Origin: Rhodoferax sp. BLA1
GTDB lineage: Bacteria > Pseudomonadota > Gammaproteobacteria > Burkholderiales > Burkholderiaceae_C
DNA: 64,000 bases
Direction: 5' to 3'
NCBI RefSeq assembly: GCF_013416775.1
Contig: NZ_SZVI01000004.1
Location: 62,001 to 126,000, forward strand
Shown here piece by piece: positions 40,335 to 50,469 of this stretch. The notes beneath the pieces are model-generated. The model did no database searches. It was not told where the DNA came from and saw only the letters and a list, made by a program, of their open reading frames with translations. Numbering within the stretch: the first letter of the stretch is position 1; every line of letters begins with the position of its first letter. The position numbers and the translations under genes are program-made.

Positions 40335-41321
40335 ATGCAATTGATCATCACAGATGCCCGGCTTGCCAAGTCACGGGTTGTCAATTTGACGGGAGGGCGA
40401 CTGGCCGCGGTGGTGGCAACCATCGTGATCAGCTTGATGTTAACCACCCTGGGGGTTTACCACTGGGTGATTCTCAAAGGTGCCCGTGAAGGCTGGCCGG
40501 TGGTGGGGTCCCTGGTCAAGCTGGTGTCCAAAGACGATGTCGCGCAGCGTGACCGCTTCCTGCGGGAGAACCTGGACCTGATGGCGCGCCAACTCGGTGA
40601 AATGCAGGCCAAACTGCAGCAACTGGAGTCGCTGGGTGAACGTGTCTCTGGGCTGGCTGGTTTGCCGGTGCCTGCCGCCAAAGCGCTCACTGGCTCTGGC
40701 GGGCCCTTGGTGGCGTCGCGCGCGCTGAGCATGGAGGAGGTGCAGTCCGCCATGGTCGGGTTTGAGGAACTGGCCACACAACGCAGCAGTGTATTGACCG
40801 CGCTGGAGTCCAAGCTGTTTGACCTCAAGATGAAACGCATGATGACCCCCACCCAGAAACCGGTGACGGCCAGCGACATGGGCTCCGGTTTTGGCTGGCG
40901 TGTCGACCCCTTCAGCGGGCGCTCGGCCCTGCACACCGGGCAGGACTATGCCGCCCCGACGGGTACCCCGATCCTGGCTGCCGCAGGTGGTGTGGTGGTG
41001 ACGCAGGAGTACCACGCGGAGTACGGAAACATGGTGGAAATTGACCATGGCGGTGGTTTGATCACACGTTATGCCCATGCTTCCAGGACATGGGTCAAAA
41101 AAGGGGACCTGATCAAACGCGGGCAAAAAATTGCGGAGGTGGGTACCAGCGGCCGCTCCACGGGTGCCCATTTGCACTTTGAGGTCTGGGTACAAGGGGT
41201 GGTGCAAGACCCGCAAAAGTTTCTGGCGGTCCACCCGCAAGCACCCGCAACCACGGTGGCAGCCTTGGGCAATGCAGCGGCCCGACCAGCTGCTTTGGCA
41301 GCCAGCGCCTCGCCCAAGTGA
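40335..41321 (+). CDS. M23 family metallopeptidase, membrane anchored
   Basis: The 328-residue protein has a cytoplasmic N-terminus, one membrane helix (around residues 22-45), a coiled-coil region (residues about 65-100), and a C-terminal LytM domain. Zinc ligands are in SALHTGQDYAAP (H and D) and GAHLHFEVW, with the active-site histidine in RYAHAS. All catalytic residues are present, so it should cleave peptidoglycan crosslinks rather than act as an EnvC-type activator. It lies upstream of secA. Confidence 0.9.
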   Translation: MQLIITDARLAKSRVVNLTGGRLAAVVATIVISLMLTTLGVYHWVILKGAREGWPVVGSLVKLVSKDDVAQRDRFLRENLDLMARQLGEMQAKLQQLESLGERVSGLAGLPVPAAKALTGSGGPLVASRALSMEEVQSAMVGFEELATQRSSVLTALESKLFDLKMKRMMTPTQKPVTASDMGSGFGWRVDPFSGRSALHTGQDYAAPTGTPILAAAGGVVVTQEYHAEYGNMVEIDHGGGLITRYAHASRTWVKKGDLIKRGQKIAEVGTSGRSTGAHLHFEVWVQGVVQDPQKFLAVHPQAPATTVAALGNAAARPAALAASASPK

Positions 41322-41489
41322 GGGTTTCTGGTGGGTACTTGGCACACAGCTAAAATTGCCCACCTTGTTGTCAAAAATTGCCGTTTATCGAGCTTGTGAC
41401 AGCGTTGCTTAGCCCCATTTCAGTTAGATCGTAATAAAGGACTGCGTGTCTGTTTGCCGTGATTGGTGGACAAGTTGCGCACCGCATTC

Positions 41490-44234
41490 ATGGCCACCAA
41501 TTTCCTCACCAAAATTTTCGGCAGTCGCAATGACCGCCTGCTCAAGAAATACCGCCACACGGTCAGCAAGATCAATGCGCTGGAAGCGGGCTACGAGCAA
41601 CTCAGCGATGAGGCTTTGCGCGCCAAAACCGACGAATTCAAACAACGCATCAGCCAGGGCGAGTCGCTCGACAACCTCTTGCCCGAAGCATTTGCCGTGG
41701 TGCGTGAGGGCTCCAAACGTGTCATGAAGATGCGCCACTTTGATGTGCAGTTACTCGGCGGCATGTCTTTGCACGAAGGCAAAATTTCCGAAATGGGCAC
41801 CGGTGAGGGCAAAACCCTGACCGCCACGCTGCCGGTCTACCTCAATGCCTTGACTGGCAACGGCGTGCATGTGGTCACTGTGAATGACTACCTGGCCAAC
41901 CGCGATGCACAGTGGATGGGCAAGTTGTACAACTTCCTGGGCCTGAGTGTGGGCATCAACCTGCCCAATATGCAGCGCCCGGACAAGCAGGCCGCTTACC
42001 GCGCCGACATCACCTACGGCACCAACAACGAGTACGGTTTTGACTACCTGCGCGACAACATGGTGTACGAAGCGGCAGACCGTGTGCAGCGCGGGCTGAA
42101 CTACGCCATCGTCGACGAGGTGGACTCGATCCTGATTGACGAAGCGCGTACACCACTGATCATCAGCGGCCAGTCCGAAGACCAGACCAACCTGTACCAG
42201 GCCATCAAACGCATCGTGCCGCAGTTGGAGAAGCAGGAAGGTGAAGCCGACCCGCGCACCGGCGAGGGCATCACCAAACCGGGTGACTTCACGCTGGACG
42301 AAAAAAGCCGCCAGGTGTTCCTGACCGAACGTGGTCATGAAAACGCCGAACGTATCCTGGTGGAACTGGGCATGTTGCCCGAAGGCGCCAGCCTATACGA
42401 CCCGGCCAACATCACCCTGATGCACCACCTGTACGCCGCGCTGCGTGCACAGCACCTGTATTTCCGCGACCAGCACTATGTGGTGCAGGGCGGCGAGGTG
42501 ACCATTGTTGACGAGTTCACCGGCCGCCTGATGACCGGCCGGCGCTGGAGCGAAGGCCTGCACCAGGCCGTCGAAGCCAAGGAAGGTGTGGCGATCCAGC
42601 CTGAAAACCAGACCATGGCCTCGATCACCTTCCAGAACTACTTCCGCCTGTACGGCAAGCTGGCGGGCATGACCGGCACCGCCGACACCGAAGCCTACGA
42701 GTTCCAGGAAATCTACGGCCTGGAAACCGTGGTGATGCCACCCAACAAACCCAGCCGCCGCGACGATCAGCTCGACCGCGTCTACAAAACCACCCAAGAA
42801 AAGTACAACGCCGCCATCAAGGACATCCGCGAGTGTTATGAGCGTGGCCAGCCGGTGCTGGTGGGCACCACCTCGATTGAGAATTCCGAGTTAATCGCCG
42901 ACCTGCTGGAGAAAGAAAAACTGCCGCACCAGGTGCTCAACGCCAAACAACATGCGCGTGAGGCCGACATCGTGGCCCAGGCCGGTCGGCCCAAGATGAT
43001 CACCATCGCCACCAATATGGCCGGTCGCGGTACCGACATCGTGTTGGGTGGCAATGTCAGCAAAATGATCGAAGCCATTGAGGCCGACGAGGCCCTGGAC
43101 GCGGCGCAAAAGCAGCAGCAAATCCAGGCCATCCGCGACCAGTGGGCCAAAGACCACGAGCTGGTCACCCAACTCGGTGGCCTGCGCATCATCGCCACCG
43201 AACGCCACGAGTCACGCCGTATCGACAACCAGCTGCGTGGCCGCTCGGGCCGCCAGGGTGACCCAGGGTCTTCGCGCTTTTACCTGAGTCTGGACGACGC
43301 GCTGATGCGTATCTTTGCCGGTGACCGGGTCAAGGCCATCATGGACCGCCTCAAGATGCCCGAAGGTGAGGCGATTGAAGCCAGCATGGTCACCCGCAGC
43401 ATCGAAAGTGCCCAGCGCAAGGTCGAGGCGCGCAACTTCGACATGCGTAAACAGCTGCTCGAATACGACGACGTCGCCAACGACCAGCGCAAGGTGATCT
43501 ACCAGCAGCGCAACGAAATTCTGGACGCTGCTGACTTGTCCGCACAGATCCAGGGCCTGCGTGAAGGCTGTTTTGAAGACATCGTGCGCCAGTTTGTGCC
43601 CGCTGAGTCGGTGGAAGAGCAGTGGGACCTGGCGGCACTCGAAAAAGCTTTGCAAGACGAATGGCAAATCAGCCTGGCGTTACAAGCCCAGGTCAACGCC
43701 GCCAGCGCCATCACCGACCACGACTTGGTCGACACCGTCAAGGCCCACGTTAATGAACTGTTTGCCGCCAAAGTGGCGCTGGTGGGCAGTGAGAACTTCA
43801 CCCAGTTCGAACGTATGGTGCTGTTACAAACCATCGACAGCAACTGGCGCGACCACCTGAGTTCACTCGACTACCTGCGCCAGGGCATCCACCTGCGTGG
43901 TTACGCGCAGAAGCAGCCCAAGCAGGAGTACAAGCGCGAAGCCTTTGAGCTGTTTGGCCAGATGCTCGACTCGGTCAAAAACGAAGTCACCAAAATGTTG
44001 ATGACGGTGCGCGTGCAGTCGCAAGAAGAAGCCGCACAAGCCGCCGCCGCCATGGAAGACCGGGCCGAGCGTGTCAGCAACGTCACCTACAGCGCGCCTA
44101 CTGAGACCGGTGAGGTCGAAACCACGGTGGACGCGACCACCGTGGCGCAAGAGGTGCCGCGTGTCGGTCGTAATGACCCTTGCCCCTGCGGCAGCGGCAA
44201 AAAATACAAGCAGTGCCACGGCAAGCTGAGCTAA
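41490..44234 (+). CDS. secA: Preprotein translocase ATPase SecA
   Basis: SecA drives export through SecYEG. The 914-residue protein has Walker A GTGEGKT near residue 102, the DEAD-like [15 protein letters not shown], the helicase block [17 protein letters not shown], and the C-terminal zinc finger [14 protein letters not shown] that binds SecB and phospholipid. The start chosen is the ATG at 41490, matching the family N-terminus [20 protein letters not shown]. An in-frame TTG at 41463 would add nine residues. No clear ribosome site precedes either one. Confidence 0.97.
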   Translation: MATNFLTKIFGSRNDRLLKKYRHTVSKINALEAGYEQLSDEALRAKTDEFKQRISQGESLDNLLPEAFAVVREGSKRVMKMRHFDVQLLGGMSLHEGKISEMGTGEGKTLTATLPVYLNALTGNGVHVVTVNDYLANRDAQWMGKLYNFLGLSVGINLPNMQRPDKQAAYRADITYGTNNEYGFDYLRDNMVYEAADRVQRGLNYAIVDEVDSILIDEARTPLIISGQSEDQTNLYQAIKRIVPQLEKQEGEADPRTGEGITKPGDFTLDEKSRQVFLTERGHENAERILVELGMLPEGASLYDPANITLMHHLYAALRAQHLYFRDQHYVVQGGEVTIVDEFTGRLMTGRRWSEGLHQAVEAKEGVAIQPENQTMASITFQNYFRLYGKLAGMTGTADTEAYEFQEIYGLETVVMPPNKPSRRDDQLDRVYKTTQEKYNAAIKDIRECYERGQPVLVGTTSIENSELIADLLEKEKLPHQVLNAKQHAREADIVAQAGRPKMITIATNMAGRGTDIVLGGNVSKMIEAIEADEALDAAQKQQQIQAIRDQWAKDHELVTQLGGLRIIATERHESRRIDNQLRGRSGRQGDPGSSRFYLSLDDALMRIFAGDRVKAIMDRLKMPEGEAIEASMVTRSIESAQRKVEARNFDMRKQLLEYDDVANDQRKVIYQQRNEILDAADLSAQIQGLREGCFEDIVRQFVPAESVEEQWDLAALEKALQDEWQISLALQAQVNAASAITDHDLVDTVKAHVNELFAAKVALVGSENFTQFERMVLLQTIDSNWRDHLSSLDYLRQGIHLRGYAQKQPKQEYKREAFELFGQMLDSVKNEVTKMLMTVRVQSQEEAAQAAAAMEDRAERVSNVTYSAPTETGEVETTVDATTVAQEVPRVGRNDPCPCGSGKKYKQCHGKLS

Positions 44235-44251
44235 GCCACACTGACTGCATG

Positions 44252-44279
44252 AAAATCGGGCCTAGCGCCCGATTTTGTT
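44252..44279 (+). terminator. Rho-independent terminator of secA
   Basis: AAAATCGGGC at 44252-44261 pairs perfectly with GCCCGATTTT at 44267-44276 around a five-base loop, followed by GTTT. The A tract on the left also allows it to work for the opposite strand. Confidence 0.8.
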
Positions 44280-44323
44280 TATTTGGCTCCCCCGAATGTG
44301 TTTTGACGTTTTGAAAGACCACC

Positions 44324-45553
44324 ATGCCCGTCAACCTGCTCGCCCCGAATCCCGCTGAACTCTTCCCCATCGCCGGTGTGACCATCGGCATCACCGAGGC
44401 CGGTATCCGCAAAGCCAACCGCAAGGACCTCACGGTGGTGCAAATCGCCGCGGGTGCCTCGGTCTCGGGTGTGTTCACCCAAAACCGCTTCTGCGCCGCC
44501 CCGGTGCAGATTTGCCGCGAACATCTGGCGGGCAACCAGGGCATTCGCGCCATGGTCATCAACACCGGCAACGCCAATGCGGGCACCGGTGCCGACGGCC
44601 TGGCCCGCGCCCAACAAAGCTGCGCCGCACTGGCAAGCCGTCTGGGCATCAGCGCGCAGCAAGTGCTGCCGTTCTCCACCGGTGTGATCATGGAAACCCT
44701 GCCGGTGGAGCGTATCGAGGCCGGGCTGGACGCCGCCATTCTTGACGCCAAGCCCAACAACTGGCTCAACGCCGCGCACGCCATCATGACCACCGACACC
44801 GCCCCCAAGGCTTTTGGCGCGCAGGTGAGCATTGATGGTGTGACGGTCAGCATCACCGGCATCAGCAAAGGCGCGGGCATGATCCGCCCGAACATGGCCA
44901 CCATGCTGGGTTTTATGGCCACCGACGCCAATGTCGCCCCGGGTCTGATGAAACAACTGGCCACCGAGCTGGCCGAAGGTTCGTTCAACCGCGTCACCGT
45001 CGACGGCGACACCTCCACCAACGACTCCTTTGTGGTGATCGCCACCAACAAGGCGGCGCACCCGGTGATTGACTCGCTGGCCAGCCCGGCTGGTCAAGCC
45101 CTCAAGGCTGCCATGCTCGGTGTGGCACAAAAACTGGCGCAAGCCATTGTGCGGGATGGGGAGGGTGCTACTAAATTTATCAGCATCAAGGTTGAAGGTG
45201 GTTTGACCCAGGCCGAGTGCCGCCAGGTGGCCTACGCCATTGCGCACTCGCCACTGGTCAAAACCGCTTTTTTTGCCAGCGACCCGAACCTGGGCCGTAT
45301 CCTGGCCGCCGTGGGTTACGCCGGCATCACCGACCTGGACCAAACCGGCATTGACCTGTACCTGGACGACGTGCATGTGGCGGTCAAAGGTGGCCGCAAC
45401 CCGGCCTACCGCGAAGAAGACGGCCAGCGTGTCATGAAACAAAGCGAAATCACCGTGCGGGTGCTGCTGGGCCGGGGCAGCGCGGCAGACACCGTCTGGA
45501 CCTGCGACCTGAGCCACGAATACGTCACCATCAACGCTGATTACCGCTCATGA
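44324..45553 (+). CDS. argJ: Bifunctional ornithine acetyltransferase/N-acetylglutamate synthase
   Basis: ArgJ recycles the acetyl group in arginine synthesis. The 409-residue precursor self-cleaves before the threonine of the block [14 protein letters not shown], which becomes the N-terminal nucleophile of the beta chain. The oxyanion block [13 protein letters not shown] and the later [15 protein letters not shown] and the typical C-terminal NADYRS are all present. It overlaps the DUF815 ATPase gene by four bases. Confidence 0.96.
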   Translation: MPVNLLAPNPAELFPIAGVTIGITEAGIRKANRKDLTVVQIAAGASVSGVFTQNRFCAAPVQICREHLAGNQGIRAMVINTGNANAGTGADGLARAQQSCAALASRLGISAQQVLPFSTGVIMETLPVERIEAGLDAAILDAKPNNWLNAAHAIMTTDTAPKAFGAQVSIDGVTVSITGISKGAGMIRPNMATMLGFMATDANVAPGLMKQLATELAEGSFNRVTVDGDTSTNDSFVVIATNKAAHPVIDSLASPAGQALKAAMLGVAQKLAQAIVRDGEGATKFISIKVEGGLTQAECRQVAYAIAHSPLVKTAFFASDPNLGRILAAVGYAGITDLDQTGIDLYLDDVHVAVKGGRNPAYREEDGQRVMKQSEITVRVLLGRGSAADTVWTCDLSHEYVTINADYRS

Positions 45554-46443
45554 ACGAACGTTTTGACCAGCTGCTGGCCCGTGCCGAGCAGCTGATGGCC
45601 CGCATTGAGTCGGTGCTGCCGCAACCGCTGGCGCAGCCGGACTGGGCCGCCTCCAGCGCCTTTCGTTACCGCAAACGCAGTGCCGGGCGCAGCAGCCTGG
45701 AGCCGGTGCGCCACATTGGCGCGATGAAGCTGGCCGACCTCAAAGCCATCGAGCCACAAAAGGAAAAAATCCAGCGCAACACCTGGCAGTTTGTACGTGG
45801 TGACCTGGCCAACAACGTGTTGCTCACCGGCGCCCGTGGCACCGGCAAGTCCAGCCTGATCCGCGCCTGCCTCAACGAATACGCCCACCTGGGCCTGCGC
45901 CTGATCGAGGTCGACAAGGCCGACCTGGTAGACCTGCCCGATATCGTGGAGCTGGTGTCGGACCGGCCCGAAAAATTCATCGTGTTTTGTGACGACCTGA
46001 GTTTTGAAGACGGCGAACCCGGCTACAAGGCGCTCAAGTCGATCCTTGACGGCTCGGTGGCCGCCACCACGCCCAATGTGCTGATCTACGCCACCAGCAA
46101 CCGCCGCCACCTGTTGCCCGAGCACATGAAGGACAACCTCACCTACACCCACGCCCCAGACGGCGAGGTGCACCCGGGTGAGGTGGTCGAAGAAAAAATC
46201 TCGCTCTCCGAGCGGTTTGGCCTGTGGGTCAGCTTCTACTCCTTCAACCAGGACGAGTACCTGGCCATCGTGGCGCAGTGGCTCACGTCCTTTGGTGTGG
46301 CCACCAGCGTGATCGAAGCCGCCCGGCCCGAGGCCCTGGTCTGGGCGCTGGAGCGCGGCGCCCGCAGCGGCCGTGTCGCTTACCAGTTTGCCCGTGATCT
46401 GGCGGGCCGCCAATCGGCCGCACACGGCGCCGCCCAGCCATGA
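45550..46443 (+). CDS. DUF815 AAA-type ATPase
   Basis: The 297-residue protein matches DUF815, a family of AAA+ ATPases of unknown role. It has [20 protein letters not shown] with Walker A GARGTGKS, Walker [12 protein letters not shown], and sensor 1 in [12 protein letters not shown]. The N-terminal 80 residues are helical. It is coupled to both argJ and mutT through ATGA overlaps, which is the regular arrangement in Comamonadaceae. Confidence 0.85.
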   Translation: MNERFDQLLARAEQLMARIESVLPQPLAQPDWAASSAFRYRKRSAGRSSLEPVRHIGAMKLADLKAIEPQKEKIQRNTWQFVRGDLANNVLLTGARGTGKSSLIRACLNEYAHLGLRLIEVDKADLVDLPDIVELVSDRPEKFIVFCDDLSFEDGEPGYKALKSILDGSVAATTPNVLIYATSNRRHLLPEHMKDNLTYTHAPDGEVHPGEVVEEKISLSERFGLWVSFYSFNQDEYLAIVAQWLTSFGVATSVIEAARPEALVWALERGARSGRVAYQFARDLAGRQSAAHGAAQP

Positions 46444-46913
46444 GCCAGCCAAACAAGCCATTGGTGGCCGATGGACACGAGGCGCGAGAAGGTGGCCCCA
46501 ACCGCAAGGTGGTCGATGTGGCTGTGGGCGTGCTGATCCAGCCCGATGGTCACTTCTTGCTGACCTCGCGCCCCGAGGGCAAGGTCTACGCCGGTTATTG
46601 GGAGTTTCCCGGTGGCAAGCTCGAAGCCGGTGAAACCGTGGAGCAAGCCCTGGCGCGTGAGTTACACGAAGAACTGGGCATCACCACCGGCCAGATCCAG
46701 CGTTGGCGCGAGGAGCTGGTGGACTACCCGCACGCCCTGGTGCGCCTGCATTTTTGCAAGGTGCTGGACTGGTCGGGTGAGTTGCAGATGCGCGAGGCAC
46801 AGAGTTTTGCCTGGCAGCAGATTCCGGTGAAAGTGGGCCCGGTCTTGCCCGGCACTGTTCCCGTCTTGCAATGGCTGGCCGCCGACATCGGCTGGACGGG
46901 TGCTCTGTATTAA
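46440..46913 (+). CDS. mutT: Nudix hydrolase MutT (8-oxo-dGTP diphosphatase)
   Basis: The 157-residue enzyme has the Nudix box GGKLEAGETVEQALARELHE followed by ELGI, matching GX5EX7REUXEEXGU. Flanking residues (LTSRPEGKVYAGYWEFPGG) agree with MutT rather than other Nudix families. It removes 8-oxo-dGTP and prevents AT-to-CG changes. It closes the argJ-DUF815-mutT operon; the position after secA and argJ also argues for mutT. Confidence 0.92.
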   Translation: MSQPNKPLVADGHEAREGGPNRKVVDVAVGVLIQPDGHFLLTSRPEGKVYAGYWEFPGGKLEAGETVEQALARELHEELGITTGQIQRWREELVDYPHALVRLHFCKVLDWSGELQMREAQSFAWQQIPVKVGPVLPGTVPVLQWLAADIGWTGALY

Positions 46914-46960
46914 AGAGCTACTAGCCCTTGATGTATAAGGGCTAGAGGCCGATTTGGCTT
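46913..46960 (-). repeat. Well-preserved dispersed palindromic repeat
   Basis: On the minus strand this reads AAGCCAAATCGGCCTCTAGC, then CCTTATACATCAAGGG and CTAGTAGCTCT. It fills the whole space between the convergent mutT and trmL stops. Confidence 0.8.
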
Positions 46961-47429
46961 AAGAGAGGCTGGCAAACCCGTTTTGCCGCCAAGCCTCAAA
47001 CACCGTCACCGCCACCGCGTTGGACAAATTCAGGCTGCGCTGGCCAGGCACCATGGGCAACTTGATCGATGTGGTGGGGGCAAAGGCCAAGCGCACCGCG
47101 TCGCTCAGCCCCTTGGTTTCCGAGCCAAACACCAGATAGTCCCCCGGCTGGAACGCCACCTCAAACACGTTGCGGCTGGCGCGGGTGGTCAGCGCAAACA
47201 TGCGCTCAGGCGGCGGGTTTTGGGTGGCCAGAAACGTGGCCCAGTCGGCGTGGCGCTTGACGGTGGCGTACTCGTGGTAATCCAGCCCGGCGCGGCGCAT
47301 GTGTTTGTCGTCCATCGAAAACCCCAGCGGCTCCACCAGGTGCAGCGTGCAACCGGTGTTGGCCGCCAGGCGGATGACGTTGCCGGTGTTCGGCGGGATT
47401 TCGGGTTCGACCAGGACAATGTGAAACAT
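46959..47429 (-). CDS. trmL: tRNA (cytidine(34)-2'-O)-methyltransferase
   Basis: TrmL methylates the wobble base of certain tRNA-Leu species. The 156-residue SPOUT-fold protein begins MFHIVLVEPEIPPNTGNVIR and has the knot motifs VFGSETKGL and GQRSLNLSNAVAV, which bind SAM. The start is the ATG at 47429, matching the family; a frame extension to 47540 is not conserved. Confidence 0.95.
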   Translation of the reverse strand: MFHIVLVEPEIPPNTGNVIRLAANTGCTLHLVEPLGFSMDDKHMRRAGLDYHEYATVKRHADWATFLATQNPPPERMFALTTRASRNVFEVAFQPGDYLVFGSETKGLSDAVRLAFAPTTSIKLPMVPGQRSLNLSNAVAVTVFEAWRQNGFASLS

Positions 47430-47477
47430 GGGTGGATTGTCGCTGCTTGGCCTCAGGTGTTTTGCGCCTTGGGTGGC

Positions 47478-47553
47478 AGCGGGTGGGCCATTGGGGCCCA
47501 CCTCAGACGCGCTTCGCTTTGCGACATCGGTGCACCCCAATGGCCCACTCGCT
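47478..47553. repeat. Long inverted repeat with 19-base arms
   Basis: AGCGGGTGGGCCATTGGGG at 47478-47496 pairs with CCCCAATGGCCCACTCGCT at 47535-47553 with one wobble. The 38-base loop contains the nested GCGCTTCGCTTTGCG and a CCCACC/GGTGCA pair. It lies between trmL and a HEPN-like gene, unlike the TAGCCCTT family in sequence. Confidence 0.75.
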
Positions 47554-47561
47554 ACAGGGTG

Positions 47562-48218
47562 CTACAGGTCTGCAACCAGTGTCTCGACGCCAGACACCAT
47601 TGCGGCTGCATCCTGCTCGGTGTATTGCGTCCACTCCCCGTGAGCGGCTTTGTTGCCGATCTCTGCCCAAGCGGTTATTTGTTTCTGCTTAGCCATGTTG
47701 AATGCACCGACTTTAGTGAGATCGGCATTCATTCGATCTAGCTTGCCTTCGCTCACGCCATACCTACTCGCCAAGTCCTTCAGGGCCGACTCAAGTGAGA
47801 CTCTGGCGAGGATGCATGCCGGATCTTTATATCCAGAGGCCAAAAGTTCTTTTGCTTGGCTAATTGCATCGGATAGAACCTCTGCTTTTGCAAGAGTTCG
47901 TATGTTGAATAGGTAGCCACCTTCATAGTCCTCCCGGGCTGCCCGAAAGATTCCATAGCTGTCGTTGAAATCTGAGACCCATCCACCAAATTTCGTGTAG
48001 TGCTCGGCTAGATTTTTGTAGTGAACGCTGGATTCACCAAATGTTCTGTTCAAGAGATTCAGAACATTTGTCGCCCACTCTTTGTACAGATCAGATGGCA
48101 CCTTGTAATAGGCTTTGCCTTCGTTGTTCACAAAGTCCACCTCTTTCGCTGCCAGCACAGCCTCAGCTTTAGTATTTAGTTCGCCAAAGCGTCTGACAAT
48201 GATTGGATCAAGATGCAT
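47562..48218 (-). CDS. HEPN/DUF4145-like protein
   Basis: This 218-residue protein is mostly helical. The C-terminal half, with LARVSLESALKDLASRYGVS, then KQITAWAEIGNKAAHGEWTQ, has the DUF4145-like arrangement in which a final helix bears a short N-x-A-x-H motif. Such HEPN-related domains occur in toxins, in abortive-infection systems and in regulators. No nuclease or ATPase domain accompanies it here. Lower GC content and atypical codons compared with trmL suggest transfer. Function is unknown. Confidence 0.65.
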   Translation of the reverse strand: MHLDPIIVRRFGELNTKAEAVLAAKEVDFVNNEGKAYYKVPSDLYKEWATNVLNLLNRTFGESSVHYKNLAEHYTKFGGWVSDFNDSYGIFRAAREDYEGGYLFNIRTLAKAEVLSDAISQAKELLASGYKDPACILARVSLESALKDLASRYGVSEGKLDRMNADLTKVGAFNMAKQKQITAWAEIGNKAAHGEWTQYTEQDAAAMVSGVETLVADL

Positions 48219-48405
48219 TCGCTAGCCCCTTGCATGGTATGTCAATACAGTTTTAAAAAACCGGCAAATACCTCAGACAGCGTCAGATGATTCTGGACCT
48301 CAAGGTTTCCCCAGCTTGCCGCGGGAGCCAGTCAGCGGTCATTTGATAGCAAGGTGTCGACGACGAAGTTGCGCCATATCAAACGATGCCACCCACCCTG
48401 TGGCG

Positions 48406-48882
48406 CTACGGATACACCCGCCCATCCTTGTGAGAGAAGACCCAAACCCCATTCTCTGAACGGGCCACCAGATCATCGTCCGGATAGATCACTTCGTCCA
48501 CCGGTGTCCTGTCGCCAACCTCCAGGTAGACCGCATCCATCGTGGATTCGTTGCGCAGTTGGTGGGCGTTGCCGCTGCCTGCTTTGAAGCCGGCACACAT
48601 GCCTGCGCTGAGTTCTGTGCGTCCTTCATCGGTGAGCAACACCAGGCAGCCTGACACAACATAAACAAACTCGTCCTGCTGGGTGTGGGCATGCCGCAGT
48701 GCCGAGATGGTTCCGGGTGGCAGTGTGGTGATGTTCACGCCAAAGTTGCTCAGGCCAAACAGGTCACCCAGCGGGCGTTTCACCCGGCCTGTGATCATCG
48801 AACGAAATGGCTCCGGGTAGTTGGAAGGTTTTGTGCGTGGCGCGGCGTTCAGCGCCACAAGGGCAAGTGGGTGGTTTTGCAT
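48406..48882 (-). CDS. Cupin-domain protein
   Basis: The 158-residue protein has a single cupin barrel. Motif 1 is ALRHAHTQQDEFVYVVSGCL, giving His, His and Glu metal ligands, and motif 2 is SGNAHQLRNES with the second His. The C-terminal part, ending FSHKDGRVYP, is a frequent feature of small cupins of unknown substrate. It lies 51 bases downstream of a methyltransferase gene in the same direction. Confidence 0.8.
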   Translation of the reverse strand: MQNHPLALVALNAAPRTKPSNYPEPFRSMITGRVKRPLGDLFGLSNFGVNITTLPPGTISALRHAHTQQDEFVYVVSGCLVLLTDEGRTELSAGMCAGFKAGSGNAHQLRNESTMDAVYLEVGDRTPVDEVIYPDDDLVARSENGVWVFSHKDGRVYP

Positions 48883-48933
48883 GGTGGGTCTGTGGGAGGG
48901 GTGGTGTGAGGGGTTTGTGAGGTGTCGTTTGGC

Positions 48934-49605
48934 TCAGGCGTGTGCGACCCATCCGCGAAACGCCAGGCTTTGGTAGAAGGTGCTGATGTCTGAGAAACCG
49001 GCCTGCTTCATGAGTGCTTCGTCCTGGTCCGGTGTCAGGATCGGCAACTGTTGGCTGATCGCCGCCGCTGCCGTCTTGGCCTGCTCTGGATCGACGCCAG
49101 AAGCGATGGCAAACGCCGCACATCTGGACAACCACAAATCACGTTCGCCCGGCGTATCAGACATGCTGTAGTGCATGGCAACAAACACCGCACCGGGCTT
49201 TAACCGAGCATGGATTTCACACAGTGTGCGGTAACGCTCCGCTTCGGTGGTGAAGTGCAGCGTCAAGAGGCAAGACGCGGCATCAAACGGCCCTTTGGGC
49301 GCAACTTCAACATAACCCTGGTGCAACTGAACGCGCGAAGCCAGGGGCCCGAGCGCCGTCTTGGCCAGACCCAACATGTCGGCGGAGGGGTCAACACCAT
49401 CCAACGCCCAACCAGGAAACGACTCGGCAAAGGCGGTGAGTTCCAAACCACCGCCAGCGCCAATGACCAACACGCGCCCATCGGCGGGGGTGCTTTCGGC
49501 CATCAGCAGGCCTGCCATACGATGAACGGCACGCAAGCCAGGAACACGGCGCAGTGCGTTTTGTGCGTAGTCGGAAATGGCCTTGGGATCTGAGAAGGAT
49601 GACAT
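48934..49605 (-). CDS. Class I SAM-dependent methyltransferase
   Basis: The 223-residue protein has motif I VLVIGAGGGLELTAFAESFP near residue 45, the acidic SAM ribose ligand in LDGVDPSADMLGLA, and the post-motif segment AASCLLTLHFT. This matches the Methyltransf_11/25 group; the acceptor is unknown. The ATG at 49605 begins a standard N-terminus (MSSFSDPKAISDYAQNALRR). It lies between an acetyltransferase gene and the cupin gene. Confidence 0.82.
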   Translation of the reverse strand: MSSFSDPKAISDYAQNALRRVPGLRAVHRMAGLLMAESTPADGRVLVIGAGGGLELTAFAESFPGWALDGVDPSADMLGLAKTALGPLASRVQLHQGYVEVAPKGPFDAASCLLTLHFTTEAERYRTLCEIHARLKPGAVFVAMHYSMSDTPGERDLWLSRCAAFAIASGVDPEQAKTAAAAISQQLPILTPDQDEALMKQAGFSDISTFYQSLAFRGWVAHA

Positions 49606-49700
49606 GCAGTGTTGCCTTAATTTGGAGATGGAGAGGCCACCACTTGCCTGCTTGTTGTGGTGAGCGCGGTTTTGACGTGAAGTTGATGGAGCGGTTGGGC

Positions 49701-50363
49701 TCACGCCTCTGAACACGCACGTAGCGCGTCAACGTCTGCTGCCACGATGGCGGGCAGGTGTTGGGTGATCTTTTCAATCGGCCAGTTCCACCACGCCACG
49801 TCCTCCAGCGCCGAGACAGTGTCTGGTGGGAAGCGTTCCTTGATGACTTTGGCCGGGTTGCCGCCGATGACGGTGTAGGCCGGTACATCGGCCACCACCA
49901 CGGAGCGCGATGAAATGATGGCGCCGTTGCCGATGTTTACGCCGGGCATGATGAGGCAGTCATACCCAATCCACACGTCGTTGCCAATGACGGTGTCGCC
50001 TTTGTACGGCAGCTCGCTCGGCTGGGGCATGACCTTCTCCCACCCGTTGCCAAAAATCTGGAAGGGGTAAGTGGAGAAACCGGATGTCTTGTGGTTGGCG
50101 CCGTTCATGATGAACTTGACGCCACGGGCTATGGCGCAGAATTTGCCGATGATCAGCCGGTCGCCAATGAACGGGAAATGGTAGAGGACGTTGCGCTCGA
50201 AGTTCTCAGAATCATCCGGATCGTCGTAGTAGGTGTAGTCGCCAATGACGATGTTCGGATTCGTCACGGTGTTTTTGATGAAACACACCTGCGGGAAACC
50301 CGCCATTGGGTGCCTGTCTTGTGGATTCGGGCCGTTCAAGGGAGCTCCTGTTGAAATGTTCAA
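49701..50363 (-). CDS. Vat/CatB-type xenobiotic acetyltransferase
   Basis: The 220-residue hexapeptide-repeat protein closely resembles the Vat streptogramin A and CatB acetyltransferase family. The family pattern is seen in order: FIKNTVTNPNIVIGDYTYYD, LIIGKFCAIARGVKFIMNGA, catalytic His in GANHK, GNGWEK, DTVIGNDVWIGYDCLIMPGV, and IGGNPAKVIK. The left-handed beta-helix would form a trimer with acetyl-CoA between subunits. Homology suggests an O-acetyltransferase; resistance activity cannot be claimed from sequence. It is in an accessory cluster on the minus strand. Confidence 0.85.
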   Translation of the reverse strand: MNISTGAPLNGPNPQDRHPMAGFPQVCFIKNTVTNPNIVIGDYTYYDDPDDSENFERNVLYHFPFIGDRLIIGKFCAIARGVKFIMNGANHKTSGFSTYPFQIFGNGWEKVMPQPSELPYKGDTVIGNDVWIGYDCLIMPGVNIGNGAIISSRSVVVADVPAYTVIGGNPAKVIKERFPPDTVSALEDVAWWNWPIEKITQHLPAIVAADVDALRACSEA

Positions 50364-50469
50364 CGCAAGACGGGGAGACAGCCGTCTGACTCCCTCACCT
50401 GGCCATTGTCACCCCAACATTGACCCCAAAACCCCCGGGGACCCGCATGAGCCAAGCGGCGCTGGCGTG

